A stretch of DNA of 64,000 bases from Bradyrhizobium vignae (lineage in GTDB: Bacteria > Pseudomonadota > Alphaproteobacteria > Rhizobiales > Xanthobacteraceae). This document shows, piece after piece, positions 23,377 to 32,438 of the stretch. The notes beneath the pieces are model-generated. The model was not told the DNA's origin. It searched no databases and worked only from the letters and a program-made list of their open reading frames with translations. The stretch's first letter is position 1. Every line of letters begins with the position of its first letter. Where the stretch lies: contig NZ_RDQF01000001.1 in NCBI RefSeq assembly GCF_004114425.1, forward strand, positions 1-64,000, written 5' to 3'. Both the position numbers and the translations under genes were made by a program.

Positions 23377-24612
23377 CTACGTGAGCTTCGCTCTCGGCTT
23401 ACCCCGCACCAAGATCAGCGCCGCAGCCGCCACCTCCAGCACGAAGCAGAGATAGAACGGCAGCGTGTAGCCACCGGACCAATCACGCAAGGCTCCGACC
23501 ACGCCGGGGCCGAAGGCGTAGGTGACCTGGTCGATCGCGGTGTTGAGGCTGATCAGCACGCCGAACGAGGCGGTGTCGAACTCCTGCTGCACGATCAGCG
23601 ATGGCAGCGTGATGAGATTGCCGACGGAGAAGCCGAACACCGCGCAGGCGGCGATCAGCACATAATCATTGTGCAGGTTGATGACGGCGCACAGCGCCGC
23701 CGCCTGACTCAGGAACGACAGCGCCGAGGCAAGGCGCTGGTTGAGGCGGTCGATCACCAGCGAGAACAGCACGCGGCCGACCACCGCCATCGCGGTCAGC
23801 ACGGCTAGTGCAACCGCAGCGCGCTCGCGGCCGATCACGGGATCGAGGAACGAGATCAGGTGCACGATGAAGCCGACTTGCGCGAACAGCACCAGCGCAA
23901 AGGCGATCGTGACGGTGAGGAAGCTGATGTCGCGCAGCGCAGCCTTGCGGATCTCCGTCGAAGACTGCGGCCTCTCTTTCCCTGCCGCGAGCCCGCCATG
24001 ATGGCCCGGCGGCGAACCAACGGCGAGCAGGATCACCGGCACGAGCAGCACCAGCATGGCGGCAGCGGCGGCATACATCGCGCTGGCGAAACCGAGTTGA
24101 CCGATCAAGCTCACCAGCAAGGGCACGCCGGCGATGCCGCCAAAACTGGCGCCGTTCAGCGCCAGGCTGATCGCCATGCCGCGCTTGTCGTCGAACCACA
24201 GGCTGATCGTGTTGGTGATCATGGCGAGACTGGTGCCGGCCCAGCCGAAGGCGAGCACGGCATTGGCGAGGTACAGCTGCCAGGGCTCGCGCACCGCGCC
24301 GATCGCAACCGCAGCCGCCGCCATCGCCAGCGTGCCGGCAATCAGGCAGAGGCGCGGGCCGTAGTTCCGCACGGCTTCGCCGACGAACACCACCAGCAGC
24401 GCGCCGAACAGATAGAAGAACGTCGTCCCTGCGGAGATCAGCGAGGTCGGCCAGCCGCGGGCGCGCTGGAGCTCGGCGACGTAGACGCTCTGGCCGTAGA
24501 AGCCGAGCCCCCAGCCGAAGGTCGCGAGCAGGAAGCACACGGCGACGATGCGCCAGCCTTCGTAGCGGAGGGAGGATTCATCGGTTTGAGGCTGTTGAGA
24601 ATTGTCGAGCAT
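23377..24612 (-). CDS. MFS transporter
   Basis: 411 aa, about twelve membrane helices in two halves. After RYEGWRIVAVCFLLATFGWG come helices with the loop ISLWFDDKRGMAISLALNGA typical of monocarboxylate/oxalate-formate type MFS proteins, and a central cytoplasmic loop near residues 190-215. ATG 24612 is used because the longer frame up to 24654 only translates a family B half repeat (MAGLSRSSTSW). The substrate is unknown. A second MFS gene lies 124 bp upstream on the same strand. Confidence 0.85.
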   Translation of the reverse strand: MLDNSQQPQTDESSLRYEGWRIVAVCFLLATFGWGLGFYGQSVYVAELQRARGWPTSLISAGTTFFYLFGALLVVFVGEAVRNYGPRLCLIAGTLAMAAAAVAIGAVREPWQLYLANAVLAFGWAGTSLAMITNTISLWFDDKRGMAISLALNGASFGGIAGVPLLVSLIGQLGFASAMYAAAAAMLVLLVPVILLAVGSPPGHHGGLAAGKERPQSSTEIRKAALRDISFLTVTIAFALVLFAQVGFIVHLISFLDPVIGRERAAVALAVLTAMAVVGRVLFSLVIDRLNQRLASALSFLSQAAALCAVINLHNDYVLIAACAVFGFSVGNLITLPSLIVQQEFDTASFGVLISLNTAIDQVTYAFGPGVVGALRDWSGGYTLPFYLCFVLEVAAAALILVRGKPRAKLT

Positions 24613-24626
24613 GCGCGGCGCCCACG

Positions 24627-24658
24627 ACGTGGATGACCGGGACAAGCCGGCCATGACG
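24627..24658. repeat. Half unit of intergenic repeat family B
   Basis: ACGTGGATGACCGGGACAAG followed by CCGGCCATGACG; only the right arm is present. It lies directly before the start of the MFS gene. Confidence 0.65.
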
Positions 24659-24736
24659 CATCAATTAATAGCTCGCTTCAGAAAATCACTTCGACGCAGC
24701 TCGAACCATCGGCGCTGCTGACAACCTCCTGCCAGT

Positions 24737-25990
24737 TCACACCGCATCCGGAAACTCACCCATGGCTGCGTCCAACCGCGCCTTGCGGCGGCGGGCCCAG
24801 GAGACCAGCGAGAGCACGATAAGCCCGAGCACGACCGGCGGGAACACCACCATGTTCACCGCCGACCAGCCGTAATTGGCGAGCAGCTGGCCCGAAGAGA
24901 ACGAGCCGATCGCCATCATGCCGAACACCAGGAAATCGTTGAAGGCCTGCACCTTGTTGCGCTCCTGCGGCCGATGCGTCTCCAGCACCAGCGCGGAGGC
25001 GCCGATGAAGGAGAAATTCCACCCGATGCCGAGCACGATCAGCGTCGCCCAGAAATGCATCGCAGTGAGGCCGGAGAGGCCGATGCCGGCGGCGCCGGCT
25101 TCCAGCAGCAGGCCGGCGGCCACGATCCCAGGCGCACCGAAGCGGGCGATCAGCGCACCGGTGAAGAAGCTCGGCCCGTACATGGCGACGATGTGCCATT
25201 GAATGCCGAAATTGGAATCGGAGACGGACAAGCCGCACAGCTTCATGGCGAGCGGCGCCGAGGTCATCACCAGATTCATCATGGGATAGGAGATGACGCC
25301 GCACAGCGCCGCCGCGACGAAGCGCGGCTGGCTCACGATCGTGAGCAGCGGCCGCCCGCCATGCAGATCGGCCGGCCCGGGTTTTGGCATATCGACGCCG
25401 GCGACGATGCCCGTGGCGACCAGCGCCACCGCGGCCTGCACCAGGAAGCTGAAGGCGAACAGATAGGGCTGCCAGACGTCCATGGTCCATTGCACGAGCT
25501 GCGGACCAAGCACGCCGGCGAACACGCCGCCGGCCATCACCCAGGACACTGCCTTGGGGCGGTAGGCCGCGCTGGCGCCATCGGCGGCGGCGAAGCGATA
25601 GGACTGCGCCACGGCACCGTAGAGGCCGCCGAGGAAGGTCGCGAGGCAAAACAGCGCGAAGGAGCCGTGCAGGATGGCGAACGAGCCGGCAAGGCCCGTG
25701 AGCGTGCCGAGGCCCGTGCCGATGACGAAGGCCACGCGGCGGCCGAAGCGGCGCGAGATCGCGCCGGTCGGCAGCGTGCCGGCGGCAAGCCCGACCACAT
25801 ACATCGAGATCGGCACGGTCGCGAACGAGATGTCCGGGGCGAGCGTGGCGCCGACGATCGCGCCGGTGGCGAAGATCACGGCCGAGTTGGCGCCGGTCAG
25901 CGCCTGCGCCGCGGCAAGGCGCACCACATTGCTGCGCACGCGCGCGTCGTCGGCAATCTCGTCGGCAGCGGTCACATCAAGCATCGGCAT
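24737..25990 (-). CDS. MFS transporter
   Basis: 417 aa, twelve membrane helices, with the MFS loop motif TGAISRRFGRRVAFVIGTG between helices 2 and 3. ATG 25990 (MPMLDVTAADEIADDARVR) is chosen because GGGCGGAA lies just upstream; ATG 25984 is possible, and the frame to 26086 adds a compositionally different head. It resembles bacterial drug or metabolite exporters (YcaD/Fsr-like groups); no substrate assignment is justified. It is divergent from the prolyl oligopeptidase gene at 26170. Confidence 0.85.
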   Translation of the reverse strand: MPMLDVTAADEIADDARVRSNVVRLAAAQALTGANSAVIFATGAIVGATLAPDISFATVPISMYVVGLAAGTLPTGAISRRFGRRVAFVIGTGLGTLTGLAGSFAILHGSFALFCLATFLGGLYGAVAQSYRFAAADGASAAYRPKAVSWVMAGGVFAGVLGPQLVQWTMDVWQPYLFAFSFLVQAAVALVATGIVAGVDMPKPGPADLHGGRPLLTIVSQPRFVAAALCGVISYPMMNLVMTSAPLAMKLCGLSVSDSNFGIQWHIVAMYGPSFFTGALIARFGAPGIVAAGLLLEAGAAGIGLSGLTAMHFWATLIVLGIGWNFSFIGASALVLETHRPQERNKVQAFNDFLVFGMMAIGSFSSGQLLANYGWSAVNMVVFPPVVLGLIVLSLVSWARRRKARLDAAMGEFPDAV

Positions 25991-26169
25991 TTCCGCCCAA
26001 GGGCTCTGTTGATTCCCGGCACTATGGAGGGACGCGCAAGGGCGGGCAACCGGCGCAAACGGACGCGGGCCATGCCGCTGACGCAATCGGTGGGATGATA
26101 GCGGACCGCGCTCTTGACGGCTTGCGCTCGATCAAATCCTATCCGCGGCGACTTGTTGGAGTTTCGTTC

Positions 26170-28239
26170 ATGACCGTCGACGACAGGCCCACGCTCAGCG
26201 CTCCCGACGACGATCCCTGGCTGTGGCTGGAAGAGATCGAAGGCAGACAGGCGCTCGATTTCGTCGAGCGGCAGAATCAACTCACGCTCGCCGCGTTCGG
26301 CGGCGCGGCCTTCGCGCGCGACCGCGACATTCTCGCGGCGATCTATGATCGTCCTGACAACATCCCCTATGTCAGCCGGCGCGGCTCCGATCTGCACAAT
26401 CTCTGGAAGGATGCCGCCAACCCACGCGGCCTGTGGCGGCGGACTTCGCTGGCGGAATTTCGCAAAGCCGATCCGGCATGGGACACCATGCTGGACATCG
26501 ACCAGCTCGCGAGAAGCGAAGGTGAAGACTGGCTGCTGAGCTCCATCGTCACGATGCCGGGAAGCTCGCGGGCGATCCTCAGCCTGTCGCGCGGCGGCAG
26601 TGACGCCGTTACCTTGCGGGAGTTCGACCTCACCACGAAGAGTTTCGTGACGAACGGCTTTGCACTGCCGGAAGCGAAGGGCGGCGTCGACTGGCTCGAT
26701 GCCGACACGCTGCTGCTGTCGAGCGCCCATGGCGAGAGCATGGCGACGAGCTCGGGATACTCTCGGACCGTCCGCCTGTGGCGGCGAGGTCAGCCGGTCG
26801 ATCAGGCCGAGGTGATCATCGAGACCACCGCTGATCACATGGCGATCTCCGGTGTAGCCGACGACACCGGTGCGGCGCCACGGGTGTGGATCGTCGACCA
26901 GATCGACTTCTTCAACTATGGCATATGGCTGCGCGATGCGGCCGGTAACATGACGAAGCTCGATCTGCCGACCGGGATCTGGATGCAGGCGCATCGCGAC
27001 TGGTTCGCGATGAAGCTGCGCAAGGACTGGACCATCGGAGGCCGGACCTATGCCACCGACACCGTGCTCGGCATCTCGCTCTCGGCCTTCCTGGCCGGCA
27101 GTCGCGATTTCGCGGTGCTGTTCGAGCCCGCACCGCGGCGCGCGCTACAAGGCTTGTTCTGGGCCGCCGGCAAGCTGGTGCTATCTATTCTCGACGAGCT
27201 CAAGCCGTGCTTCGAGATCTGCACGCCATCGGCTGCGGGCTGGAGCCGCGAGACGCTTCCCGGTCTGCCCGAGATCGGCGTCGTCGATGTCTGGCCGCTC
27301 GATCGGCATGCATCCGAGAGCAACGGCGACCTGCTCGCCAATGTGCAGGACCCGCTCACGCCGCCCTCGCTGCTGCTGCTCGAACGCGGCGTCGCAAGCC
27401 CTGTTGTGCTGAAGCAGGCGCCAAAGACATTCAATGCCGACGGTCTCGTGGTGACGCAGCACGAGGCGATCTCGATCGACGGCGAGCGCATTCCCTATGT
27501 CCAGACCGGCCCCGCTGCGGAGACCGGGGATGCGCCGGTCTATATGAGCGCCTATGGCGGCTTCGGACTTGCCGTGAAGCCGTATTACAACGCTTCGCTC
27601 GGCAGGCTATGGCTGGAGCGCGGCGGCACGACGGTGCAGGCGAATCTGCGCGGCGGCGGCGAGTTCGGCACGCGCTGGCACGATGCCGGCCGGCTCGCCG
27701 GCAAGAAGCTCTCGCACGATGATTTCGCGGCCGTGGCTGCCGATCTCGTGCGCCGCGGCGTGACGAGTGCGAAGCGCATCGCCGCGCAGGGCGGATCCAA
27801 CGGCGGCATCCTCATCACCAACATGCTGGTGCGGTACCCTGAGCGCTTCGGCGCGCTGTTCTGCACCATCCCGCTGATCGACATGCGCCGCTACACGAAG
27901 TTGCTCGCAGGCGCGAGCTGGATCGCGGAATATGGCGATCCCGACAAGGCGGAGGAGTGGGAATGGCTGAAGACCTACTCGGCCTATCACAACGTGAACG
28001 CCGGCCAGGCCTATCCGCCGATCCTGATCGCCACAACGCGGCGCGATGACCGCGTTCATCCCGGCCATGCCCGCAAGATGGCGGCAAAGCTCCGGGCGAT
28101 GGGCTATGAGGCCTGGTTCTACGAGCCGGCAGCCGGCGGCCACGGCTACGGCAAGGACAACAAGGAGCGCGCGAGCTTCGAGGTGCTCGGCTTCCGGTTC
28201 TTGAAGGAGAGGATCGGATGGAGGGATGGCGAAGGCTGA
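26170..28239 (+). CDS. Prolyl oligopeptidase family serine peptidase (S9A)
   Basis: 689 aa from ATG 26170, preceded by GGAG. The N-terminal part starts DPWLWLEEIEGRQALDFV, a standard S9A opening, followed by a beta-propeller of about 350 residues. The alpha/beta-hydrolase domain has the full triad: S543 in GGSNGGILI, D626 in RRDDRVHPGH and H658 in GGHGYGKDN; the oxyanion region NLRGGGEFGTRWH is also present. No signal peptide is visible, so it is probably cytoplasmic and cuts small peptides, classically after proline. It is divergent from an MFS gene and has no obvious operon partner. Confidence 0.92.
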   Translation: MTVDDRPTLSAPDDDPWLWLEEIEGRQALDFVERQNQLTLAAFGGAAFARDRDILAAIYDRPDNIPYVSRRGSDLHNLWKDAANPRGLWRRTSLAEFRKADPAWDTMLDIDQLARSEGEDWLLSSIVTMPGSSRAILSLSRGGSDAVTLREFDLTTKSFVTNGFALPEAKGGVDWLDADTLLLSSAHGESMATSSGYSRTVRLWRRGQPVDQAEVIIETTADHMAISGVADDTGAAPRVWIVDQIDFFNYGIWLRDAAGNMTKLDLPTGIWMQAHRDWFAMKLRKDWTIGGRTYATDTVLGISLSAFLAGSRDFAVLFEPAPRRALQGLFWAAGKLVLSILDELKPCFEICTPSAAGWSRETLPGLPEIGVVDVWPLDRHASESNGDLLANVQDPLTPPSLLLLERGVASPVVLKQAPKTFNADGLVVTQHEAISIDGERIPYVQTGPAAETGDAPVYMSAYGGFGLAVKPYYNASLGRLWLERGGTTVQANLRGGGEFGTRWHDAGRLAGKKLSHDDFAAVAADLVRRGVTSAKRIAAQGGSNGGILITNMLVRYPERFGALFCTIPLIDMRRYTKLLAGASWIAEYGDPDKAEEWEWLKTYSAYHNVNAGQAYPPILIATTRRDDRVHPGHARKMAAKLRAMGYEAWFYEPAAGGHGYGKDNKERASFEVLGFRFLKERIGWRDGEG

Positions 28240-28385
28240 GGGGCGCGAGGTAGCACGTTCAATGCGTCGCTTTGCGATGGCGCGACTTCGCAGAGTGACA
28301 TTTGCATTCCGCCCATGCAGGCAATGAGGGTTCTTGACTCCCGCGATCCCCTTTACGCTCGTCGACAAGCTCGTCAATTCTGGAC

Positions 28386-29222
28386 ATGCAGTTCATGCAA
28401 TTCGTTGCGTCCGGTCGCGCCAGGCTCGCGACCGAAGTCCTTGGCAACGGCACCGCGGTTGTCTTTCTTCATGCCAATGTGTGCGACCGGCGTATGTGGC
28501 GCGCCCAACTGGATGCAATCGGCGCCACCCACAAGGCGGTTGCTTACGACCGGCGCGGGTTCGGCGAAACACGCTCCGAACCGGAAGACTTCTCCGCCCT
28601 GTCGGACCTGATGGCGGTGCTGGAGGCAACCGCAGACGGCAAGCCCGCAATTCTCGTCGGCTGCTCCCTCGGCGGCTGCATCGCGCTCGATGCCACTATC
28701 CGTCATCCGTCGCGCGTTCGCGCCCTCGTTCTGATCGCCCCCAATGTCGCCGGCGCGCCTGATCCGACCTATACGCCCGATATCGCCAGACTGATGGCAC
28801 GGTCGAAACAAGCCGAGATGTCCGGCGATCTCGATCGGCTGAACGCAATGAAGGCGCGCCTCTGGCTGGATGGACCGCTGGGGGGCGAAGGTCGCGTCGC
28901 GGGCCCTGCGCGCGATCTGCTCCTCGACATGAACGGTATCGCGCTTCGCTCGCCGCCGTTCGGAACGGATGTCGACATTCAGCCCTTCTTCGATCGGCTC
29001 AGCGACATCGCCGTGCCAACCCTCGTGCTCTGGGGCGATCTCGACTTCCCCTATGTCCAGGAACGCTGCCGCCATGTCGCTGCGGTCGTGCCGGGCGCGG
29101 AGGGGCGAGAAATGTCGGGCGCGGCGCATCTTCCAAGCCTGGAGCGCCCGGCGGAAACGACCGCTCTCATTTCCGAATTCGTCGCCCGGCATGCAGGAGC
29201 AGATGCGGGACTTATGCCGTGA
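28386..29222 (+). CDS. Alpha/beta hydrolase
   Basis: 278 aa, alpha/beta-hydrolase fold. Visible elements are the oxyanion strand VVFLHANVCDRRMW, AYDRRGFGETRSE, the nucleophile elbow VGCSLGGC (S94), the acid in LWGDLDFPYV and the histidine in SGAAHLPSLE. ATG 28386 and 28395 are both possible; the ribosome site is weak. Such proteins cover esterases, lactonases and C-C hydrolases and the substrate is not predictable here. It lies about 150 bp behind the prolyl oligopeptidase gene on the same strand. Confidence 0.87.
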   Translation: MQFMQFVASGRARLATEVLGNGTAVVFLHANVCDRRMWRAQLDAIGATHKAVAYDRRGFGETRSEPEDFSALSDLMAVLEATADGKPAILVGCSLGGCIALDATIRHPSRVRALVLIAPNVAGAPDPTYTPDIARLMARSKQAEMSGDLDRLNAMKARLWLDGPLGGEGRVAGPARDLLLDMNGIALRSPPFGTDVDIQPFFDRLSDIAVPTLVLWGDLDFPYVQERCRHVAAVVPGAEGREMSGAAHLPSLERPAETTALISEFVARHAGADAGLMP

Positions 29223-29259
29223 CCACCGCCACCCTCCTCTTGAGACCGGTGCCTTCGGC

Positions 29260-29394
29260 CATCCTTCGAGACGCCCGCTTTAGGCGGGCTCCTCACAGGA
29301 TGAGGACGGAATGCGTGGCAGCAATTTCAACGGGCACTGTGCTGCTTAGCCTCATCCTGAGGAGACCGCTGGAAGCGGTCGTCTCGAAGGACGA
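29260..29394. repeat. Palindromic repeat, family E
   Basis: CATCCTTCGAGACGCCCGC with GGCGGGCTCCTCACAGGATG at the left, and CCTCATCCTGAGGAGACCGC with GGTCGTCTCGAAGGACGAG at the right; the outer ends pair over the whole 135 bp. Only one copy occurs in the window. Confidence 0.8.
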
Positions 29395-29433
29395 GGCGTG
29401 CGGTTAAGCGTTGCCAAGAGTCATATGCGATGA

Positions 29434-29456
29434 CCCTCCCCGCAGGCGGGGGAGGG
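29434..29456. repeat. Hairpin CCCTCCCCGC / GCGGGGGAGGG
   Basis: Short G/C-rich palindrome between the family E repeat and the 3' end of the methyltransferase gene. A related hairpin is at 51987 and another CCCTCCCC hairpin at 39687. Confidence 0.6.
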
Positions 29457-29475
29457 AGCGCAGCGCCCCCTTGGC

Positions 29476-30147
29476 TTAGCGAGAAAACACCAGCGTCAGA
29501 TTGTTCGCGGGCATCTCGATCGTCTCGACCAGGCGAAGGGCCACCGCGTTCGCCAACTTCTCGACGTCGCTGATGTCGCGCACGCCCCAGTCGGGATTGC
29601 CTTCGCGCAAGGAGGTGTCGAACACCGCGTTGCTGATCGCAGTGTGCTTACCGTCGCGCTTGAATGGGCCGTAGAGGAACAGCTTGCCGTCGGGGCGCAG
29701 ATAGCGGCCGGCGCCGGTGAACAGGCCTTCGGCCACGGCCCAGGGCGCGATGTGGATGACGTTGGCGCAGAACACGGCTGCGAGGCTGGTCGGTCCCTGC
29801 CCGCTTTTCATCTCCGGGCACCAGTCGGGATCGGTGAGGTCGATCCGCAGGGGTGAGCGGATGTTCGGCAGGCCCGCATGCACGCGCCAGGCTTCGATGC
29901 TCTTGAGGTGGCGCTGGTTGAGGTCGCTCGGCCACCAGATCAGGCCGGGTGTGTGGCGGGCGAAATGAACCACGTGCTGGCCGGTTCCACTGCCGAGTTC
30001 CACAACGTCGCCGGTCGTGCCGGCAAGATGCTTTTCCAGCGCCGCCCAGATCGGTTCGTGATTGCGATGGAAAGCCGGCGCATCGAGCCGGCCATCCGGC
30101 TCGACCCGTCCGCCGTCCCTGCCAAATTCAACGACGTATTCAGCCAA
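29476..30147 (-). CDS. SAM-dependent methyltransferase, DUF938 family
   Basis: 223 aa. It opens AEYVVEFGRDGGRVEPDGRL, then APAFHRNHEPIWAALEKHL, the diagnostic N-terminus of DUF938 proteins. The SAM site follows as DVVELGSGTGQHVVHFA and WWPSDLNQRH. The start is TTG 30147 with GGGGAC seven bases upstream; no ATG in frame gives the conserved N-terminus. It is divergent from the sox cluster, with a 227-bp shared upstream region. The substrate of the family is not established. Confidence 0.88.
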   Translation of the reverse strand: MAEYVVEFGRDGGRVEPDGRLDAPAFHRNHEPIWAALEKHLAGTTGDVVELGSGTGQHVVHFARHTPGLIWWPSDLNQRHLKSIEAWRVHAGLPNIRSPLRIDLTDPDWCPEMKSGQGPTSLAAVFCANVIHIAPWAVAEGLFTGAGRYLRPDGKLFLYGPFKRDGKHTAISNAVFDTSLREGNPDWGVRDISDVEKLANAVALRLVETIEMPANNLTLVFSR

Positions 30148-30374
30148 ATGACGTCCCCAGAAAATGTGAAACAGAACACGGCCCTAGGGGCAAACGCCCG
30201 AGAATAATTTGCCAATCCCAGACGATGTGATGAATGAACTATCTCAACGGTTGCAATGCGGGGGATATTAATCCCATTTTGCCGCCTGCATAGTCTTGAT
30301 TGTCAGGCGATGCCCTTTGTGCTTTTGAACAATTCCGCAAACGAGATCATCGACATAACGCTCGGGACGAAACC
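30148..30374. promoter_or_regulatory. Divergent promoter region of the sox cluster
   Basis: Shared region between the DUF938 gene and soxX. It contains the partial palindrome GGGATATTAATCCC (30262-30275; five-base arms around a four-base AT centre) in the most AT-rich part, a candidate operator for an ArsR-type sulfur regulator or a promoter core. No SoxR/SqrR-type regulator gene is in the window. Confidence 0.3.
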
Positions 30375-30731
30375 TTGACCGTCTTTCCTTGCAAGCCCGC
30401 CCTGCTTGTTGCGCTGGCCCTCCTCGCCGGCGCGGCCGTGGCCCCGGCGGGGGCGCAATCCACCGTGACTGAGGGCCAGAAACTCGCTTTCGACCGCGGC
30501 AAGGGCAATTGCCTGACCTGTCACGTCATCAAGGGCGGCGACCTGCCCGGAACGATCGGGCCGGAGCTGAAGGACATCAAGGCCAAATACCCCGATCGCA
30601 ACGAGCTGGTTGCGATCATCTTCGACGAGACCAAGCGCAATCCGCAAACCATGATGCCGCCGTTCGGCCGGAACCGGATTTTGACCGAACAGGAAATCAA
30701 CGCGATCGTTGATTTCCTGCAGACCCTGTAA
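30375..30731 (+). CDS. soxX: SoxX, c-type cytochrome subunit of SoxXA
   Basis: 118 aa from TTG 30375, chosen because a signal peptide (LLVALALLAGAAVAPAGAQ) starts right there. The haem site is GNCLTCH (C46, C49, H50) and the distal ligand is in TMMPPFGRNRIL. The partner SoxA couples with it to attach thiosulfate to SoxY with release of electrons into haem. First gene of soxXYZAKB; the next start is 25 bp downstream. Length and motifs fit alphaproteobacterial SoxX, although the upstream frame to 30300 cannot be excluded as longer N-terminus. Confidence 0.92.
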   Translation: MTVFPCKPALLVALALLAGAAVAPAGAQSTVTEGQKLAFDRGKGNCLTCHVIKGGDLPGTIGPELKDIKAKYPDRNELVAIIFDETKRNPQTMMPPFGRNRILTEQEINAIVDFLQTL

Positions 30732-30756
30732 CGGCCGGCAGCCCAGGAGATTTGAG

Positions 30757-31248
30757 ATGACCACGACCACCGGCCCTCATCCGACGCGGCGCCTGATCCT
30801 TCAGGGCGCAGCCTCCGTCGCGCTGCTCGGCCTGGGCAATCTGCCGTTCGGCGCTGCGCCCGCGCGTGCGGCGGCGAACGACAAATATCCGGAAGAGGCC
30901 TTCAGGCAGAAGAGCGAGGCGGACGCGATCAAGGTGCTCTACGGCAAGACCGCCGAACCGTCGGACAAGGTCAAGCTGGATGCGCCCGAGATCGCCGAGA
31001 ACGGCGGCGTCGTGCCGATCTCGGTGACGACGACGCTGGACAAGGTGACCTCGATCTCCTTCTTCGTGGCCGAGAACCCGTTCGCGCTCGCGGCAAGTTA
31101 CAAGATTCCCGATGGCACGATCCCTGCGGTCGCCAACCGGCTGAAGATGGCCAGGACCACCAAATTGGTGGCGATCGTGGAAGCCGACGGCAAGCTCTAC
31201 AGCGCGACCAAAGAGGTCAAGGTCACCGTCGGCGGTTGCGGCGGTTAA
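30757..31248 (+). CDS. soxY: SoxY, sulfur carrier subunit
   Basis: 163 aa from ATG 30757 with AGGAG upstream. The N-terminus PTRRLILQGAASVALLGLG is a twin-arginine signal, which is how SoxYZ is exported as a folded pair. The C-terminus ends VGGCGG; C161 on this swinging arm is the carrier of the sulfur substrate. Immunoglobulin-like core from about 55 to 150 (VVPISVTTTLDKVTSISFFV). It precedes soxZ by 15 bp. Confidence 0.96.
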   Translation: MTTTTGPHPTRRLILQGAASVALLGLGNLPFGAAPARAAANDKYPEEAFRQKSEADAIKVLYGKTAEPSDKVKLDAPEIAENGGVVPISVTTTLDKVTSISFFVAENPFALAASYKIPDGTIPAVANRLKMARTTKLVAIVEADGKLYSATKEVKVTVGGCGG

Positions 31249-31263
31249 GCGAGGCAGTTCGAC

Positions 31264-31575
31264 ATGGCATCAAGCATTCGCGTACGCGCAACGTCCAACG
31301 GCGACATCACCGAGGTGCAGGCGCTGATCCAGCACCCCATGGACACGGGCCTGGTCAAGGATTCCAAGGGCGAGCTGATCCCCGCGCATTTCATCCAGGA
31401 GCTGAAGTTCGAGTGTAACGGCAAGGACGTCTTCGTCGCCAATTGGGGCACTGCGGTTTCCAAGGACCCCTACGTCAAGTTCAGCTTCAAGGGCGCCAAG
31501 AAGGGCGACGAGCTCAAGATCTCCTGGACCGACAACAAGGGTGGCTCCGACACGACCACCGCGAAGATCGCGTGA
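31264..31575 (+). CDS. soxZ: SoxZ, partner of sulfur carrier SoxY
   Basis: 103 aa, no signal peptide; it is exported piggyback with SoxY. Typical SoxZ features are SIRVRATSNGDITEVQALIQ, HPMDTGLVKDSKG and HFIQELKFECNGKDVF. Its stop overlaps the soxA start by one base (TGATG), so translation is coupled. GAGGCAG precedes the start. Confidence 0.96.
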   Translation: MASSIRVRATSNGDITEVQALIQHPMDTGLVKDSKGELIPAHFIQELKFECNGKDVFVANWGTAVSKDPYVKFSFKGAKKGDELKISWTDNKGGSDTTTAKIA

Positions 31576-32438
31576 TGAAACAGCGCGCTACGATCCTGCT
31601 CGGCTCGGCGTTCGTCGCACTCGCGGCGCTTGCCTTCGCCGCAACGCGCGTCGTCGCGGCCGACAAGGTCGACCCCGTTGCCGACGCCAAGGCGTTCCAG
31701 AACTTCTTCTTCCAGAAGTTTCCGGACGTGAAGCACGAGGATTTCGTCAACGGTCCTTATTCGATGAACGAGGACATGAAGCGGCAGTGGCAGGAGAAGG
31801 AAGAATTCCCGCCTTACGAGTTCGCGCTCGATGCCGGCAAGGAGATGTTCTCGACCCCGTTCAAGAACGGCAAGACCTACGCCGACTGCTTCCCGAACGG
31901 CGGCATCGGCATCCGCCAGAATTATCCGTACTTCGACACCAAGGAAGGCAAGGTCATCACGCTCGAGCTCGCGCTCAACCGCTGCCGCGAAGCCAATGGC
32001 GAGGCACCCTATTCCTACGTCAAGGACGAGATGGCCTCGCTCACCGCCTATATGGCGTACACTTCGCGCGGCAAACCGATGGACATCAAGATACCCGATG
32101 ATCCGCGTGCCCTTGCGGCGTTCGAGAACGGCAAGCGCTATTTCTACACGCGGCGCGGCCAGATGAATTTCTCATGCGCGAGCTGCCATGTGCAGAGCCC
32201 GGGCGAACGTATCCGCGCCGAGACCCTGGCACCGGCGCTCGGCATCCTCAACGCGATGCCGATCTACCGCTCGGAATGGAGCGGCATGGGCACCACCAGC
32301 CGCCGCTTCGTCACCTGCAACAGTCAGACCCGCGCGGTTCCGCTGGAGCCGCAATCGGATGAATATCGCGACGTCGAATATTTTCTGTCCTACGTCGCCA
32401 ACGGATTGCCGATCTCAGGTCCGGGAGCACGGCCATGA
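31575..32438 (+). CDS. soxA: SoxA, cytochrome subunit of SoxXA
   Basis: 287 aa with a signal peptide (SAFVALAALAFAATRVVAA). It catalyses the oxidative coupling of thiosulfate to SoxY C161. One haem site is seen, FSCASCH (C201, C204, H205); the position of the second haem of dihaem SoxA is instead a cysteine pair (ADCFPNGG, LNRCREANGE), as in single-haem SoxA proteins. The catalytic cysteine ligand is C248 in RRFVTCNSQ. The end overlaps the SoxK-like gene by four bases. Confidence 0.95.
   Translation: MKQRATILLGSAFVALAALAFAATRVVAADKVDPVADAKAFQNFFFQKFPDVKHEDFVNGPYSMNEDMKRQWQEKEEFPPYEFALDAGKEMFSTPFKNGKTYADCFPNGGIGIRQNYPYFDTKEGKVITLELALNRCREANGEAPYSYVKDEMASLTAYMAYTSRGKPMDIKIPDDPRALAAFENGKRYFYTRRGQMNFSCASCHVQSPGERIRAETLAPALGILNAMPIYRSEWSGMGTTSRRFVTCNSQTRAVPLEPQSDEYRDVEYFLSYVANGLPISGPGARP

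Noticed and set aside
24613..24654. N-terminal extension of the MFS gene (MAGLSRSSTSW)
   Set aside because: It translates a family B half unit; the membrane protein proper starts at ATG 24612.
31111..31126. Sigma-54-like sequence TGGCACGATCCCTGC
   Set aside because: It lies within soxY codons and lacks the TTGC element; chance match.
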